Part shown: one piece after another, positions 8,017 through 17,171 of the stretch
Layout of the letters: each line of letters begins with the position of its first letter
Numbering within the stretch: the stretch's first letter is position 1
Program-made: the position numbers and the translations under genes
Assembly (NCBI GenBank): GCA_002050355.1
Contig: MWYY01000062.1
Coordinates: 1 to 64,000 of the forward strand
Direction: 5' to 3'
Length of the DNA stretch: 64,000 nucleotides
Source: Acidobacteria bacterium 28-9
GTDB taxonomy: Bacteria > Acidobacteriota > Blastocatellia > Pyrinomonadales > Pyrinomonadaceae
Notes under the pieces: generated by a model
What the model was told of the DNA's origin: nothing
The model's database searches: none
What the model saw: only the letters and a program-made list of their open reading frames with translations

Positions 8017-9015
8017 ATGGTTTCATGCCAAACACAATCTTCCAATTTACCCAAAGCCGCGCCTGAACTGTCGCTGTTTCTGCCGGTTTTAGACGAAGAG
8101 GAAAACCTACGCCCGATGCACGCCAAAATTTCCGAAGCCTTAAACACTTTGGGTAAAACGGCGGAAGTAATTTACGTTGACGACGGTTCAACTGATAACA
8201 GTTTCCAAATCTTAAAAGAAATTGCGGCAGAAGATTCGCGCGTTCGCGTTATTTCTCTGCGGCGAAATTACGGGCAAACGGCAGCAATGAGCGCCGGAAT
8301 TGACGCGGCGCGCGGCGAAATACTGATTCCGATGGACGCCGATTTGCAAAACGACCCCCGAGATATTGCGCGCCTGCTTGATAAATTAAACGAAGGTTAC
8401 GACGTTGTTTCAGGCTGGCGGAAAAATCGGCAGGATAAATTGATTTCAAGAAAAATCCCGTCGCAAATCGCTAATCGAATTATCTCTCTGATTGGCGGCG
8501 TTCCGCTTCATGATTACGGCTGTAGTTTGAAAGCGTATCGGCGAGACGTGATTCAGGATGTAAAACTTTATGGCGAAATGCACCGTTTTATCCCGATTTA
8601 CGCGAGTTGGGCAGGCGCGCGAGTGGCAGAAATTCCGGTCGAGCATCATGCCAGAACAATGGGCGAATCGAAATACGGCATCTCACGCACGCTTAAAGTG
8701 GTTTTTGATTTGATGACGATAAAATTTATGGCGTCGTATCAAACAAAACCGATTTACGTTTTCGGCACGTTTGGATTGATTGCATTTTTGCTTTCGATTT
8801 TCGCCGGAATTTGGGCGTTCGTTTTAAAATTCGGATACGGCACGTCGTTTATTTTAACGCCTCTGCCCGTAATTGCCATTGTTTTGCTGGCAATCTCAAT
8901 GCAGTTTTTTTTGATGGGATTATTAGCTGAAATGCTCGTGCGAACATATCACGAATCGCAGGACAAGACGACTTACGCAGTACGCGAGCGAATTGGGTTT
9001 GACGCTAAAAGTTAA
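8017..9015 (+). CDS. Membrane-anchored family 2 glycosyltransferase (GtrB/ArnC-like)
   Basis: A protein of about 332 residues. The GT2 domain covers about residues 15-230, with the nucleotide-binding segment YVDDGSTDNS, the DxD region PMDADLQNDP and the acceptor-side motif GWRKNRQD. Two hydrophobic transmembrane helices lie at about residues 240-305. This layout matches transferases that move a sugar from a UDP- or GDP-sugar onto undecaprenyl phosphate on the cytoplasmic face of the inner membrane. The ATG at 8017 is preferred to an upstream TTG at 8008; neither has a strong ribosome site. The neighbouring methyltransferases and AsnB support a surface-polysaccharide role. Confidence 0.85.
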   Translation: MVSCQTQSSNLPKAAPELSLFLPVLDEEENLRPMHAKISEALNTLGKTAEVIYVDDGSTDNSFQILKEIAAEDSRVRVISLRRNYGQTAAMSAGIDAARGEILIPMDADLQNDPRDIARLLDKLNEGYDVVSGWRKNRQDKLISRKIPSQIANRIISLIGGVPLHDYGCSLKAYRRDVIQDVKLYGEMHRFIPIYASWAGARVAEIPVEHHARTMGESKYGISRTLKVVFDLMTIKFMASYQTKPIYVFGTFGLIAFLLSIFAGIWAFVLKFGYGTSFILTPLPVIAIVLLAISMQFFLMGLLAEMLVRTYHESQDKTTYAVRERIGFDAKS

Positions 9016-9016
9016 A

Positions 9017-9418
9017 ATGCCTCAATTGAAATGGAATGAATATGAAGTTATTGAATGTTTAGGTGTTCTGCCCGAGCAGGAAGAATTTTTTGAATCTCAT
9101 CACTTTAAATTTGCAAAAGGCGGTTTGATTTTAGAATTGACGATTTACGAATATGAAAGCCTTATAACCTTTTCGCTTTTCAAGCAAACCAGTAACAAAC
9201 CTTTTCTAACGCTTACTTTTATAATTCGTGATGAAATAAAATTTATAAATGAAAAAGATTCAGCAAGTCTTTTGTTTAAAAACTGTATTCTTGTTTCAGA
9301 CCGATTTTGGATGTATCAAGGTAATGAAGGCAAGGATTTGTTTGATAAAACTAAATTTGCGACTGAACTTGATATTGAATTGACAGTTTATCCTCATCTT
9401 GAATTTAAAGTTATTTAG
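9017..9418 (+). CDS. AT-rich orphan protein
   Basis: A protein of 133 residues that I do not recognise, starting MPQLKWNEYEVIECLGVL one base after the GT2 stop. It has no signal peptide or membrane segment. Aromatic and charged residues alternate (LTIYEYESLITFSLFK), suggesting a small beta-rich fold like those of many immunity proteins, but this is only an impression. The base composition is clearly more AT-rich than the genes on either side, which points to later acquisition. It sits between GT2 and asnB with no gap for its own promoter, so it is probably transcribed with them. Confidence 0.6.
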   Translation: MPQLKWNEYEVIECLGVLPEQEEFFESHHFKFAKGGLILELTIYEYESLITFSLFKQTSNKPFLTLTFIIRDEIKFINEKDSASLLFKNCILVSDRFWMYQGNEGKDLFDKTKFATELDIELTVYPHLEFKVI

Positions 9419-9423
9419 TTTTT

Positions 9424-11322
9424 ATGTGCGGCATAGCAGGTTGGGCAAATTTAGAAAATAAACCTTCGCAAAATTGGGGCGAAGCCGTTTTGCGTTCGAT
9501 GTGTAATCGGATGCAGCATCGCGGTCCCGACTCGGAAGGTGTTTGGTTAAACGAATCGGTGGCGCTCGGAATGCGGCGGCTTTCGATTATTGATCTACAT
9601 ACGGGCGAGCAACCTGTCTTTAGCGAAGACAAGCAAACGATTGCCGTGATGAACGGCGAGATTTACAATTTTCGAGAGATTAGACGTGATTTAGAAAAGC
9701 GCGGACACAAGTTTGAAACGCAGACCGATACGGAAGTTTTGCCGCACCTTTACGAAGAATACGGCGAGCAAATGGTCGAACATCTCAATGGAATGTTTGC
9801 ATTTGCGTTGTGGGATTTGCCGAAGAAAAAACTTTTATTAGCACGTGATAGATTCGGTGAAAAGCCGCTTTATTACGGTGTTTTCGATAATAAATTGATT
9901 TTTGCTTCCGAGCCGAAAGTTTTGTTGGAAAACCCGAACGTTAAAGCTGAAATAAATTTAAACGCGCTGCGGCAATATCTTTCGTTTGATTATGTTCCCG
10001 CGCCGCTTTCGATTTACAAAAATATCTATAAACTGCCCGCCGCGTATCTTTTAACCGTTGAAAACGAAGAAGTAAAAACCAGACGCTATTGGAATTTAAG
10101 TTTTCGGAAAAACGGCGGTAAACTTTCAATCGGGCAAGCGGCGAAAGATTTGCGCGAACTGCTTGCCGACTCTGTTAGAATGCGTCTTGTTTCTGATGTG
10201 CCTCTGGGAATTTTGCTTTCGGGCGGCGTTGATTCTTCGACCGTTGCGGCTTTTGCGACGCAGTTTTCGAGCGAGCGAGTCAAGACCTTTTCCATTGGTT
10301 TTGAAGAAGATTCATTTGATGAATCGAAATACGCGAGACAAGTTGCCACGCATCTCGGGACGGAACATTACGAAGAAAAACTGAGCGTCGAACGAGCGGC
10401 GGATTTGATTTCTGAAATCGGCGCGTGGCTCGACGAACCGCTGTCGGACAGCTCTCTTATTCCGACATTTTTGCTGGCGCGTTTTGTTAAAAAGCACGTC
10501 ACAGTCGCGCTTGGCGGCGACGGCGGCGACGAAATTTTTGCGGGCTATCCAATGTATTTCGGACACAAAATGGCTGGCATTTATGATTCAATTCCGCGAT
10601 TTTTACGTTCGAGTCTGATTGAGCCTGTCGTTAATAATTTGCCCGTCAGCACGAAGAATCTTTCGTTTGATTACAAGGCAAAACGCTTTATCGCCGCTTC
10701 AAAATATGACGCCGTGACTCGTCATCATTTGTGGTTCGGTTCGTTTTCGATTGAGCAGCAAAACGATTTATTAACCGAAAAAGTTTTAGCGCAAAGTTCC
10801 GGCGATATTTACGGCGACGCGAAAAATCTTTTGAAAATCTGCGACGCACAAGAGCAAATCGAGCAGATGCAGTTTCTGGATATGAATTTTTATTTGGCGG
10901 AAGATATTTTGACAAAGGTTGATCGTGCTTCGATGGCTGTATCTCTGGAAGTTCGCGCGCCATTTCTCGACCCGCGCATTGCCGAATTTGCCGCCGGTTT
11001 GCCGCTTGAATATAAGCTCAAAGGCGCGAAAGGAAAGTATATTTTGAAAAAAGCGGTTGAAGATTTGCTGCCCGAAACGATTCTAAAACGTCCGAAAAAA
11101 GGTTTTGGCGTTCCGATTGCCGAATGGCTCAAAGGCAACCTAAATGCGCTTCTTCACGATTTGCTTGCTCCAGAGAGATTGAAAAATCAGGGTTTGTTTG
11201 ATGAAAAGTTTGTGCAAAAACTTATTACTGAACATGAGCGCGGCGCGGCTTCGCATCACAAACAGCTTTGGACGCTGCTGGTTTTTCAGCTTTGGTATAA
11301 AAATTTTATAGCCGAAAAATAA
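9424..11322 (+). CDS. asnB: Asparagine synthase (glutamine-hydrolysing)
   Basis: A protein of 632 residues. After Met, Cys2 starts the class II glutamine amidotransferase domain (MCGIAGWANL). The synthetase domain carries the PP-loop ATP motif LLSGGVDSST near residue 260 and later the motif ALGGDGGDEIFAGYP. The enzyme transfers ammonia from glutamine to an activated carboxylate, usually aspartate. The long form with the C-terminal segment EVRAPFLDPRIAEFA is common in exopolysaccharide clusters, where it may amidate another acid. Being last in this cluster, the true substrate is uncertain. It starts 5 bp after the orphan gene. Confidence 0.9.
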   Translation: MCGIAGWANLENKPSQNWGEAVLRSMCNRMQHRGPDSEGVWLNESVALGMRRLSIIDLHTGEQPVFSEDKQTIAVMNGEIYNFREIRRDLEKRGHKFETQTDTEVLPHLYEEYGEQMVEHLNGMFAFALWDLPKKKLLLARDRFGEKPLYYGVFDNKLIFASEPKVLLENPNVKAEINLNALRQYLSFDYVPAPLSIYKNIYKLPAAYLLTVENEEVKTRRYWNLSFRKNGGKLSIGQAAKDLRELLADSVRMRLVSDVPLGILLSGGVDSSTVAAFATQFSSERVKTFSIGFEEDSFDESKYARQVATHLGTEHYEEKLSVERAADLISEIGAWLDEPLSDSSLIPTFLLARFVKKHVTVALGGDGGDEIFAGYPMYFGHKMAGIYDSIPRFLRSSLIEPVVNNLPVSTKNLSFDYKAKRFIAASKYDAVTRHHLWFGSFSIEQQNDLLTEKVLAQSSGDIYGDAKNLLKICDAQEQIEQMQFLDMNFYLAEDILTKVDRASMAVSLEVRAPFLDPRIAEFAAGLPLEYKLKGAKGKYILKKAVEDLLPETILKRPKKGFGVPIAEWLKGNLNALLHDLLAPERLKNQGLFDEKFVQKLITEHERGAASHHKQLWTLLVFQLWYKNFIAEK

Positions 11323-11397
11323 ACTTTTACAGTTACGCTTGAATTCTATTTTCCAACGGAATTTTGCGTCTTTTCTATATCTGTACAGCAAAAACCT

Positions 11398-11931
11398 TTA
11401 AAATTTTGATCCTTCCTGTAACTCGCTTGACTGGTTTCGTATCGAATAAACCGAAAATCTGCCCTGTTCATCGTAATCGTAACTGTGAAAACTCATTCCC
11501 GCTTTTTCGGCAACGTGAATCGAAGCAAAATTATCGTCATCAACGGTTGCAAAAATTTCCGTTAAATTCAATTCATCAAAACCTAATTTGATTAACCGCC
11601 GCGCAAGCTCGGTCGCAAAACCTTTTCCCCATTCTTCCTTTTTCAGCACATATCCGATTTCCCAATCTTCCGGCTTTTCGGGTCGAGGACGAAGACTGGC
11701 GTTTCCGATATAACGCAAATCATCTCGGGCAAAAACCGCCCAAATTGTTTTTACATTTTGCTGGGCATATAATTTCTCAAACAGTTTTCGCCAGAGACTT
11801 TCGGCTTGTTCAGTCGTCATCACGCCTTTATCAACGTGCTTCATTACGGCTTTGTCGGTAAGTAAATCAAGAAAATCCAGCTTATTTTTTTCTCCTTCGT
11901 AGTTTTTTAGAACAAGTCTTTCGGTTTCCAT
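11398..11931 (-). CDS. GNAT-family N-acetyltransferase (RimJ/RimL type)
   Basis: A protein of 177 residues starting METERLVLKNY, the usual opening of this family. The acetyl-CoA binding signature appears as EWGKGFATELARRLIKLGF near residues 100-118, followed by FATVDDDNFASIHVAEKAGM, the typical Asn-x-x-Ser helix. It probably acetylates an amino-terminal or small-molecule amine; the substrate is not predictable. An upstream in-frame ATG exists, but the region before METER contains the terminator hairpin of the preceding gene, so the shorter start is preferred. No ribosome site is evident, so translation may be weak or leaderless. Confidence 0.82.
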   Translation of the reverse strand: METERLVLKNYEGEKNKLDFLDLLTDKAVMKHVDKGVMTTEQAESLWRKLFEKLYAQQNVKTIWAVFARDDLRYIGNASLRPRPEKPEDWEIGYVLKKEEWGKGFATELARRLIKLGFDELNLTEIFATVDDDNFASIHVAEKAGMSFHSYDYDEQGRFSVYSIRNQSSELQEGSKF

Positions 11932-11934
11932 AAA

Positions 11935-11969
11935 TAAAAAAGCCGACGTTTTTCGGGAAAACATCGGCT
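11935..11969 (-). terminator. Intrinsic terminator of the GWxTD gene
   Basis: On the minus strand the 12-bp stem AGCCGATGTTTT/AAAACGTCGGCT (one G-T type mismatch) closes a 5-nt loop and is followed by TTTTTATTTA. It lies 25 bp after the GWxTD stop and abuts the GNAT start. Confidence 0.85.
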
Positions 11970-11993
11970 GAAAATTTAGCATAATCTAAATAC

Positions 11994-13619
11994 TTACTGC
12001 GTAATGGTAAATTTTCCCGAGCTTTCTTTATTCTGATTTGAAACTCGGTCTTTGATTTTGACTTTTATTTCGTAGTTGCCCGTAGCAAGCGCATTGGTCG
12101 GCAAAAGTCTGGCTAAAGTTAATCGCTGTCCGGCATCCGACATACCTTTCCAATCTTCTTTCTGACTCAAAAGCTCTTTGCCGTCTTTTGACAAAACGTA
12201 GTCGACATCTACCGCCGGACGAAGCGTCGTCTGGTCGATTCCGGTGTTATAAACCTGCATATAAATACCTACTTCCTGACCCTTTTTATAAACACCGGAA
12301 AGGTTTGGAAGAACTTTTGTATCGCCGATAACGAACATTCCGCCGATGTCTTTTTCGGTCGTCGAATAAAGTTTTGAAGCCAGAATAAGGCTCGATATAT
12401 TGAGTTTGTTTTCCTCAAACTTCGGCACTGTAAAACCGATGCTGCGGACTCCTCTGTTACCCGTTCCGACATCGCGCACGACAACGTCAACCTTATAAGT
12501 GCCGGGCGTCAGAGTATAGGCTTTCTGATAAACCGATTTACGGTCGCGCGCTTCGTTTAAATCTTGTTCCGAGGCGCTTGTTATCGCCGAATCTTCAAAA
12601 ATGCCCGAGCGTTTTCCCGAAACCGCCGTAATACGTCCGAAGATATTCATCCGCGCCGTTTGAATGCCGCCGACATCGGTAAAAGCGAGTTCTTTATTGC
12701 TGGCTTGAATGGTAAAAGTCGTAACTACTCGGTCTTCGGATTGGCGAAAGAAATCCACCTGCAAATCAAAATCGAGCGGATTATTATCAATGACGCCGGA
12801 ATTACCTCCGGCAAGTTCCTGTAAATCACTGAATTTCACCTGGGGCGGACGCTGCAGAGCGGTTATCACTTCAAGGCGGCGAAACGGACTGTCCTGCTCG
12901 CGCTGGTAGTTATTGTTGCCCATTCCACTTAGGCGGTCGCCTTTGTTGCTCAGTCCGAGTTGTTCGGCAGTCGTCAAACCCGCGCCCGGAATCGACGCCA
13001 GCGCGTCTTTTTCGTTTGGACTACGAGCAATACGATACTCACCCGTTCCGGTCGGGTCAACGAATTCGATTTCGATTCCTTCGCCAACATTATCGAGATG
13101 CCGGTAAAACCAGGTTTCAAAAGGATAAGTCGTCGTCGAACCACCGCCTTCATAGGAAGGACGGTCATAACTCCCGCCGGTCGGGTGCGATTCCACACCG
13201 TCCGGTTTGCCGAAAGTGATGTAAATTCGCCCGCGGTCAGTTTTCCAGCCTGGAATCCCGGAAGCGAAATGTTCGTTGGCGTAAGCGATTCGCTCGTAAT
13301 ACTGCTCACGGTATTCATTTTCTTCCGTATCGGGATCCGGGTCGCGGCGACGCCAGAAATTTTCGATAAAGTTCTCGCGTTCTTCATCGGTTTTCAAAGC
13401 CTTAAACGCTTTTTTCTCATCGCCCGTAATAACGTAAGCGACATCTTTATTAACCCAATCCGTGTAGACTTTTTTTACTTCCTTGCCAACTTTTCGATCT
13501 TTAGTAGTCGGGTCTTGACTCGGTTGCTCCTTATCCTTTTGAGCAAAGCCGACTGATACGCTGGTCGCCAAGACCGCAGCCGCTAAAGCGAAATTGCGAA
13601 TCAAACTTTTTTTAGACAT
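11994..13619 (-). CDS. Secreted GWxTD-domain protein
   Basis: A protein of 541 residues. A signal peptide covers about residues 1-26 (NFALAAAVLATSVSVGFAQ). The GWxTD domain lies at about residues 45-160 and shows the namesake motif as IPGWKTDRGRIYITFG, preceded by FIENFWRRRDPDP. The C-terminal half has several beta-rich segments, including the ending YEIKVKIKDRV, resembling an Ig-like or C2-type region. The domain is found mainly in Acidobacteria, Bacteroidota and relatives; its function is not established. The ATG at 13619 is preferred because GAGGA precedes it; an ATG six codons upstream overlaps that ribosome site. Confidence 0.87.
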   Translation of the reverse strand: MSKKSLIRNFALAAAVLATSVSVGFAQKDKEQPSQDPTTKDRKVGKEVKKVYTDWVNKDVAYVITGDEKKAFKALKTDEERENFIENFWRRRDPDPDTEENEYREQYYERIAYANEHFASGIPGWKTDRGRIYITFGKPDGVESHPTGGSYDRPSYEGGGSTTTYPFETWFYRHLDNVGEGIEIEFVDPTGTGEYRIARSPNEKDALASIPGAGLTTAEQLGLSNKGDRLSGMGNNNYQREQDSPFRRLEVITALQRPPQVKFSDLQELAGGNSGVIDNNPLDFDLQVDFFRQSEDRVVTTFTIQASNKELAFTDVGGIQTARMNIFGRITAVSGKRSGIFEDSAITSASEQDLNEARDRKSVYQKAYTLTPGTYKVDVVVRDVGTGNRGVRSIGFTVPKFEENKLNISSLILASKLYSTTEKDIGGMFVIGDTKVLPNLSGVYKKGQEVGIYMQVYNTGIDQTTLRPAVDVDYVLSKDGKELLSQKEDWKGMSDAGQRLTLARLLPTNALATGNYEIKVKIKDRVSNQNKESSGKFTITQ

Positions 13620-13801
13620 AACGGTAAAATTCCTCATTTAAAACTTGCAATAGAAATTGCTTATCCGCTTAATAATTTGTTTAAATTTTTTGGCTATAAA
13701 ATTTTTAGATACTAATTCTTATTTGTTCAAGATGCGCTAAAGCCTTTGGCAGGTTGCCTGTCGCGCGGTAAAGAAGCCGTTTTCGGCAATCTCAAACTCT
13801 A

Positions 13802-14452
13802 CTAATTTTCCTGTATTTGATTATCGAACACTTGGGCAAAATTTTCAATTATTTTGTCTTCGACTTCGCGCAAACTAAGTTCGCGTCCGAGCAGTTTTTC
13901 CATTGAAGTTACGGGTTCGCCTTCGCAGGCGATTATAAAATCGAAAAAACTCAAGTCCGTATTGACGTTCAGCGCGAAACCGTGCGTCGTAACCCAGCGT
14001 TTGATGTGAACGCCGATGGCGGCGACTTTGCCGTCCGTCGTGTGAACGCCCGTCAAACCTTCGATGCGAAAGGCTTCGATGCCGAAATCTTTCAGAGTTT
14101 TTATCAAAACCGCTTCCAAATCCCGAACGTATTTATGCACGTCTTCGCGTTCGGGACTTAAACTTATAATCGGGTAACCGACGATTTGTCCGACGCCGTG
14201 ATAAGTAACTTTACCGCCGCGATTGGTTTCAAAAACCGAAACGCCCAAAGTTTTGAGTGCTTCCGCCGTCGCCAAAACGCCGTCCGATTTGGCTCGCCGA
14301 CCGATTGTAAAAGTATGCGGATGTTCGAGCAGCAGCAGAAAATCTTTTTCGCGCTTTTCGATAACTTCACGTTCGATCTGCTTTTGCAATTCCAAACCGG
14401 CGTCATAATCAAAACGTCCGAGACGGCAAACTTTTAATTGTTTTTTTCGCAT
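13802..14452 (-). CDS. lipB: Octanoyltransferase LipB
   Basis: A protein of 216 residues that moves an octanoyl group from acyl carrier protein to lipoyl domains in the cytoplasm, the first step of lipoate synthesis. The signature RGGKVTYHGVGQIVGYPI lies at residues 78-95. The catalytic Lys is K142 in DGKVAAIGVHI, and the acyl-accepting Cys is C176 in IIACEGEPVTSM. Family members usually show a Pro before this Cys, here replaced by Ala. HGFALNVNTDLSFF is also conserved. Nothing around it is obviously related to lipoate; lipA is not in this window. It precedes the GWxTD gene on the same strand with a gap of about 180 bp. Confidence 0.92.
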   Translation of the reverse strand: MRKKQLKVCRLGRFDYDAGLELQKQIEREVIEKREKDFLLLLEHPHTFTIGRRAKSDGVLATAEALKTLGVSVFETNRGGKVTYHGVGQIVGYPIISLSPEREDVHKYVRDLEAVLIKTLKDFGIEAFRIEGLTGVHTTDGKVAAIGVHIKRWVTTHGFALNVNTDLSFFDFIIACEGEPVTSMEKLLGRELSLREVEDKIIENFAQVFDNQIQEN

Positions 14453-14616
14453 CTTCAGCTATGATAAAATTTCTCGGGTTAATTTACTATTTAACACAAG
14501 TTGCCGATTATCAAAACAAAAAAGATTTTTAACCTCGGGGAAACCTGGAAAAATTTGTGCCGAGGCGGTAAAATCCGGCTGAAATTTACAATTGGTAACA
14601 GACGAAAAAATCGAAT

Positions 14617-15156
14617 ATGAAAATAAACAAAAAATTTCTGACATTTATCGCGCTTTTCCTGTTTCTCGCGTTTTTAACCGTTTCGACAAACGCGCAAAGG
14701 CGTAAAAATACAATCAGACGCGCGACAAGACCGGCTGCAACACAATCGACTTTACTAGCGAGCAGCGAAATAAAAGCTGGCGCGGGAAAAGTTTCGACGC
14801 AGATAAAAAACGTAACAAAATTTATTTACGGCTTGGGCGGCGTGGCGCGCGTTATCGAAGACCTCGACCGTGATATAGCTGCGGGAAAAGCCTCGCGTAA
14901 TGCGGGCGAACTAAACACAAAAAACAAGCAAGCCGTTATAAACACAATCCGAAACTTACGTGCCGGGCTTGCCGCTCTGGAAGTCGAATTTCGCACTAAA
15001 CCCGCGTTGAGAAATTATCTGTTCCAAATTCAAGGAATTACCGACATCAGCGGCAACGCCGAAGACCAGGCGACAAACGGACGATTTGTTGAATCGGGTA
15101 GAACGCTTCTGCTCGTTGTCGAAAAACTTTCCGACACACTCGCGGCTTTGCCATAA
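14617..15156 (+). CDS. Small exported protein of unknown function
   Basis: A protein of 179 residues with a clear signal peptide (residues 1-26, LTFIALFLFLAFLTVSTNAQ). A short Arg/Thr/Ala-rich linker follows, then about 120 residues predicted to be helical (VIEDLDRDIAAGK, NTKNKQAVINTIRNLRAGL). I recognise no family. It probably acts in the periplasm. It diverges from lipB, and the leader between 14531 and 14563 contains a possible CCTCGG/CCGAGG stem. Codon use resembles its neighbours. Confidence 0.7.
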   Translation: MKINKKFLTFIALFLFLAFLTVSTNAQRRKNTIRRATRPAATQSTLLASSEIKAGAGKVSTQIKNVTKFIYGLGGVARVIEDLDRDIAAGKASRNAGELNTKNKQAVINTIRNLRAGLAALEVEFRTKPALRNYLFQIQGITDISGNAEDQATNGRFVESGRTLLLVVEKLSDTLAALP

Positions 15157-15161
15157 TGAAA

Positions 15162-15189
15162 TTCAAAGTTCAAAGTTCAAAGTTAAATT
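15162..15189. repeat. Heptamer array, TTCAAAG type, intergenic
   Basis: Three TTCAAAG units and one TTAAATT unit begin six bases after the preceding stop, between two convergent genes. No strong inverted partner is visible, so this is a single-arm version. Confidence 0.75.
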
Positions 15190-15208
15190 TGTTCCTTAAA
15201 CTATGAAT

Positions 15209-17152
15209 TTATTTCTCCAAATATGGGCGTGCCTGAACGATATAAATTCGTCCGTTCATAATTCCCCATTCAATGTCCTGCGTTTTCTGATTGCCGAATG
15301 TATGTTTTATATTCAAGGCGGCTTTCGCCAGATTTCTCGCCTGTAAGTCAGTTAAAACGCGACCTTTTTTGGCGCAAAAATCCGGCTGTTCTTTTAAATC
15401 GCCGTTTTGGTCGAAGGCGAGCGCATTTTCCTGTTGCGAAAGCGTCATTACGACGACAGAATTTGATTTCGGATTGAATAAAATCTGTTCGGGGATGCCT
15501 TTATTGTCGGGAATTTTCGAGTTATGCCCGCAGACCGCGCTGATATACACCGCGTTTTTGTTTTGCTCGTCGAACGGGTCTTTTGTAATCATCACGCCGC
15601 CTCTGTCCATATTGACGCCGACTTGTATCAGCGCAGACATAAAAACATCCGTCTGGCTGACGTAGTTGCGCACGCGCGCTTCGTAAGCGTCGAAATTCCA
15701 GAGCGACGCCCAAACTTTTTTCACGGCTTCGATTAATTTTGCATCAGTTTTGACATTCGGCACGCTCGAATAAAGTCCGGCGCCGGAAAAGTTCGGCAAA
15801 TCTTCGGAATTCGATGAGCTGCGAACAAAGACGCCGCGTCCGCCAAGCTGCAATCTCCATCGCCGAATAATTTCAGCTCTTAATTTCGGTTCGAATTTTC
15901 CTTTTTGAAGTTCTTTACGAAATTTTTCAAGCCGCGCGCGTCGGATGCGCGGGTTGTGAACAAAATCGTTGTCGGCAGTAAACTCATCAATTTGTTTGTC
16001 GAAACCGTTGTCCTTCATAAACTTGCTATACCAGTAAAAAGGAACGGTAAAACCGTCAGGAACAATGACGCCGACAAGTTTTGCGTTCATCATTTCCCCT
16101 AAATTCGCTGATTTAGAACCGTAAGTAATGCTGTCTTTCTTCCGCATTTCCCGCAGCGGCGTGAGGCTTTTGACCATTAAATTTACGGGCGGAACTTGCT
16201 CGTCGGGCGATTTGAATTTTTCTTTGATGTCTCCCAGATTCGCCGGGTCGAGATTGTATTTTGTAAGTTTCGCATCAAGTTTATAGACGTATGTGTCGTA
16301 TTCCTTAAAGAGTTTGTCAGCGTCTTTGATATAAACGTTCGGAATGCCCCAGCCTTTTGCCAGAATATTGACGTGCGAGAGCGGCGTCGAAGGTTTGGCG
16401 ACGATAATTCCGCGAACGGGCGGCAAACTCAAAGGCAACTCCTTTAAAACAACGATTTCGTTGTCGCCGATTTCAACTGTGTCGTCGAGTTTTTCGATGA
16501 TGTGTATGCGCCCGACGGCTTCGCCCGTATTCAGCGCTAAATAATCTTGATTTTTGGCGATGTCGCTTTGCAAAACGCGGTCAATGCCCATTTTGGCGGA
16601 AACGTCTTCCTGACGAATCGAGTTCGGTTTGTAAGAAACCAGTTCAAAAAACGTTTTGTTAATCGTGTCGTTTGCCAGTTGGATAAGTTCGGCAGTTGCA
16701 AGGTCGCCTTCGTAAAGTTCCCACGTAAATTTTTCGACCGTTTTTTGCCAGGCGATTGTGCCGACGACAAATCTGCGGTTTTCGTCAATATAAATCGGTT
16801 TATAAACATCGCTGCCTTTTGCCACCAGATAATTCGCCAGCAGAAAATCTTTGTGAAAACGATATTTCTGCGTGTTGACGTAATAAATTTTATTTTTGTC
16901 TTTACGGTCAATGACAAACATTGCGTGCGGCAGAGCGAACGGCGTTCCCTGATGATAAGTTCGCGCAATCGAATCGAAATCCGCCTGCGTTTTTATCTCA
17001 GTAAGCGAGCGCTTGTTTGTATCCGGCGCAACCGGCATCACATTTTCCGGTTCGCGCGTCGGCGAAGGTTTCTGCGCCATTTGACCGAAAACAAACGATG
17101 TCGCCAGAGAATACAAAATCAACGAATAAAAAAAATTTCTTCCTAATTTCAT
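15209..17152 (-). CDS. Exported PEP/pyruvate-binding (dikinase-like) protein
   Basis: A protein of 647 residues. A signal peptide covers about residues 1-24 (SLILYSLATSFVFGQ). At about residues 250-280 a phosphohistidine-type motif, PLSHVNILAKGWGIPN, resembles the swivelling His domain of pyruvate phosphate dikinase, PEP synthase and glucan water dikinase. The C-terminal half is the ATP-grasp nucleotide-binding domain, with GRGVFVRSSSNSEDLPNFSG, DRGGVMITKDPF and the final DIEWGIMNGRIYIVQARP. The domain order (His first, ATP-grasp last) is that of glucan water dikinase rather than PPDK. No PEP/pyruvate barrel is present. A secreted ATP-using enzyme would be odd, so its chemistry is unclear. 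Confidence 0.8.
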   Translation of the reverse strand: MKLGRNFFYSLILYSLATSFVFGQMAQKPSPTREPENVMPVAPDTNKRSLTEIKTQADFDSIARTYHQGTPFALPHAMFVIDRKDKNKIYYVNTQKYRFHKDFLLANYLVAKGSDVYKPIYIDENRRFVVGTIAWQKTVEKFTWELYEGDLATAELIQLANDTINKTFFELVSYKPNSIRQEDVSAKMGIDRVLQSDIAKNQDYLALNTGEAVGRIHIIEKLDDTVEIGDNEIVVLKELPLSLPPVRGIIVAKPSTPLSHVNILAKGWGIPNVYIKDADKLFKEYDTYVYKLDAKLTKYNLDPANLGDIKEKFKSPDEQVPPVNLMVKSLTPLREMRKKDSITYGSKSANLGEMMNAKLVGVIVPDGFTVPFYWYSKFMKDNGFDKQIDEFTADNDFVHNPRIRRARLEKFRKELQKGKFEPKLRAEIIRRWRLQLGGRGVFVRSSSNSEDLPNFSGAGLYSSVPNVKTDAKLIEAVKKVWASLWNFDAYEARVRNYVSQTDVFMSALIQVGVNMDRGGVMITKDPFDEQNKNAVYISAVCGHNSKIPDNKGIPEQILFNPKSNSVVVMTLSQQENALAFDQNGDLKEQPDFCAKKGRVLTDLQARNLAKAALNIKHTFGNQKTQDIEWGIMNGRIYIVQARPYLEK

Positions 17153-17171
17153 TTTAAATTTCTCTTACAAG

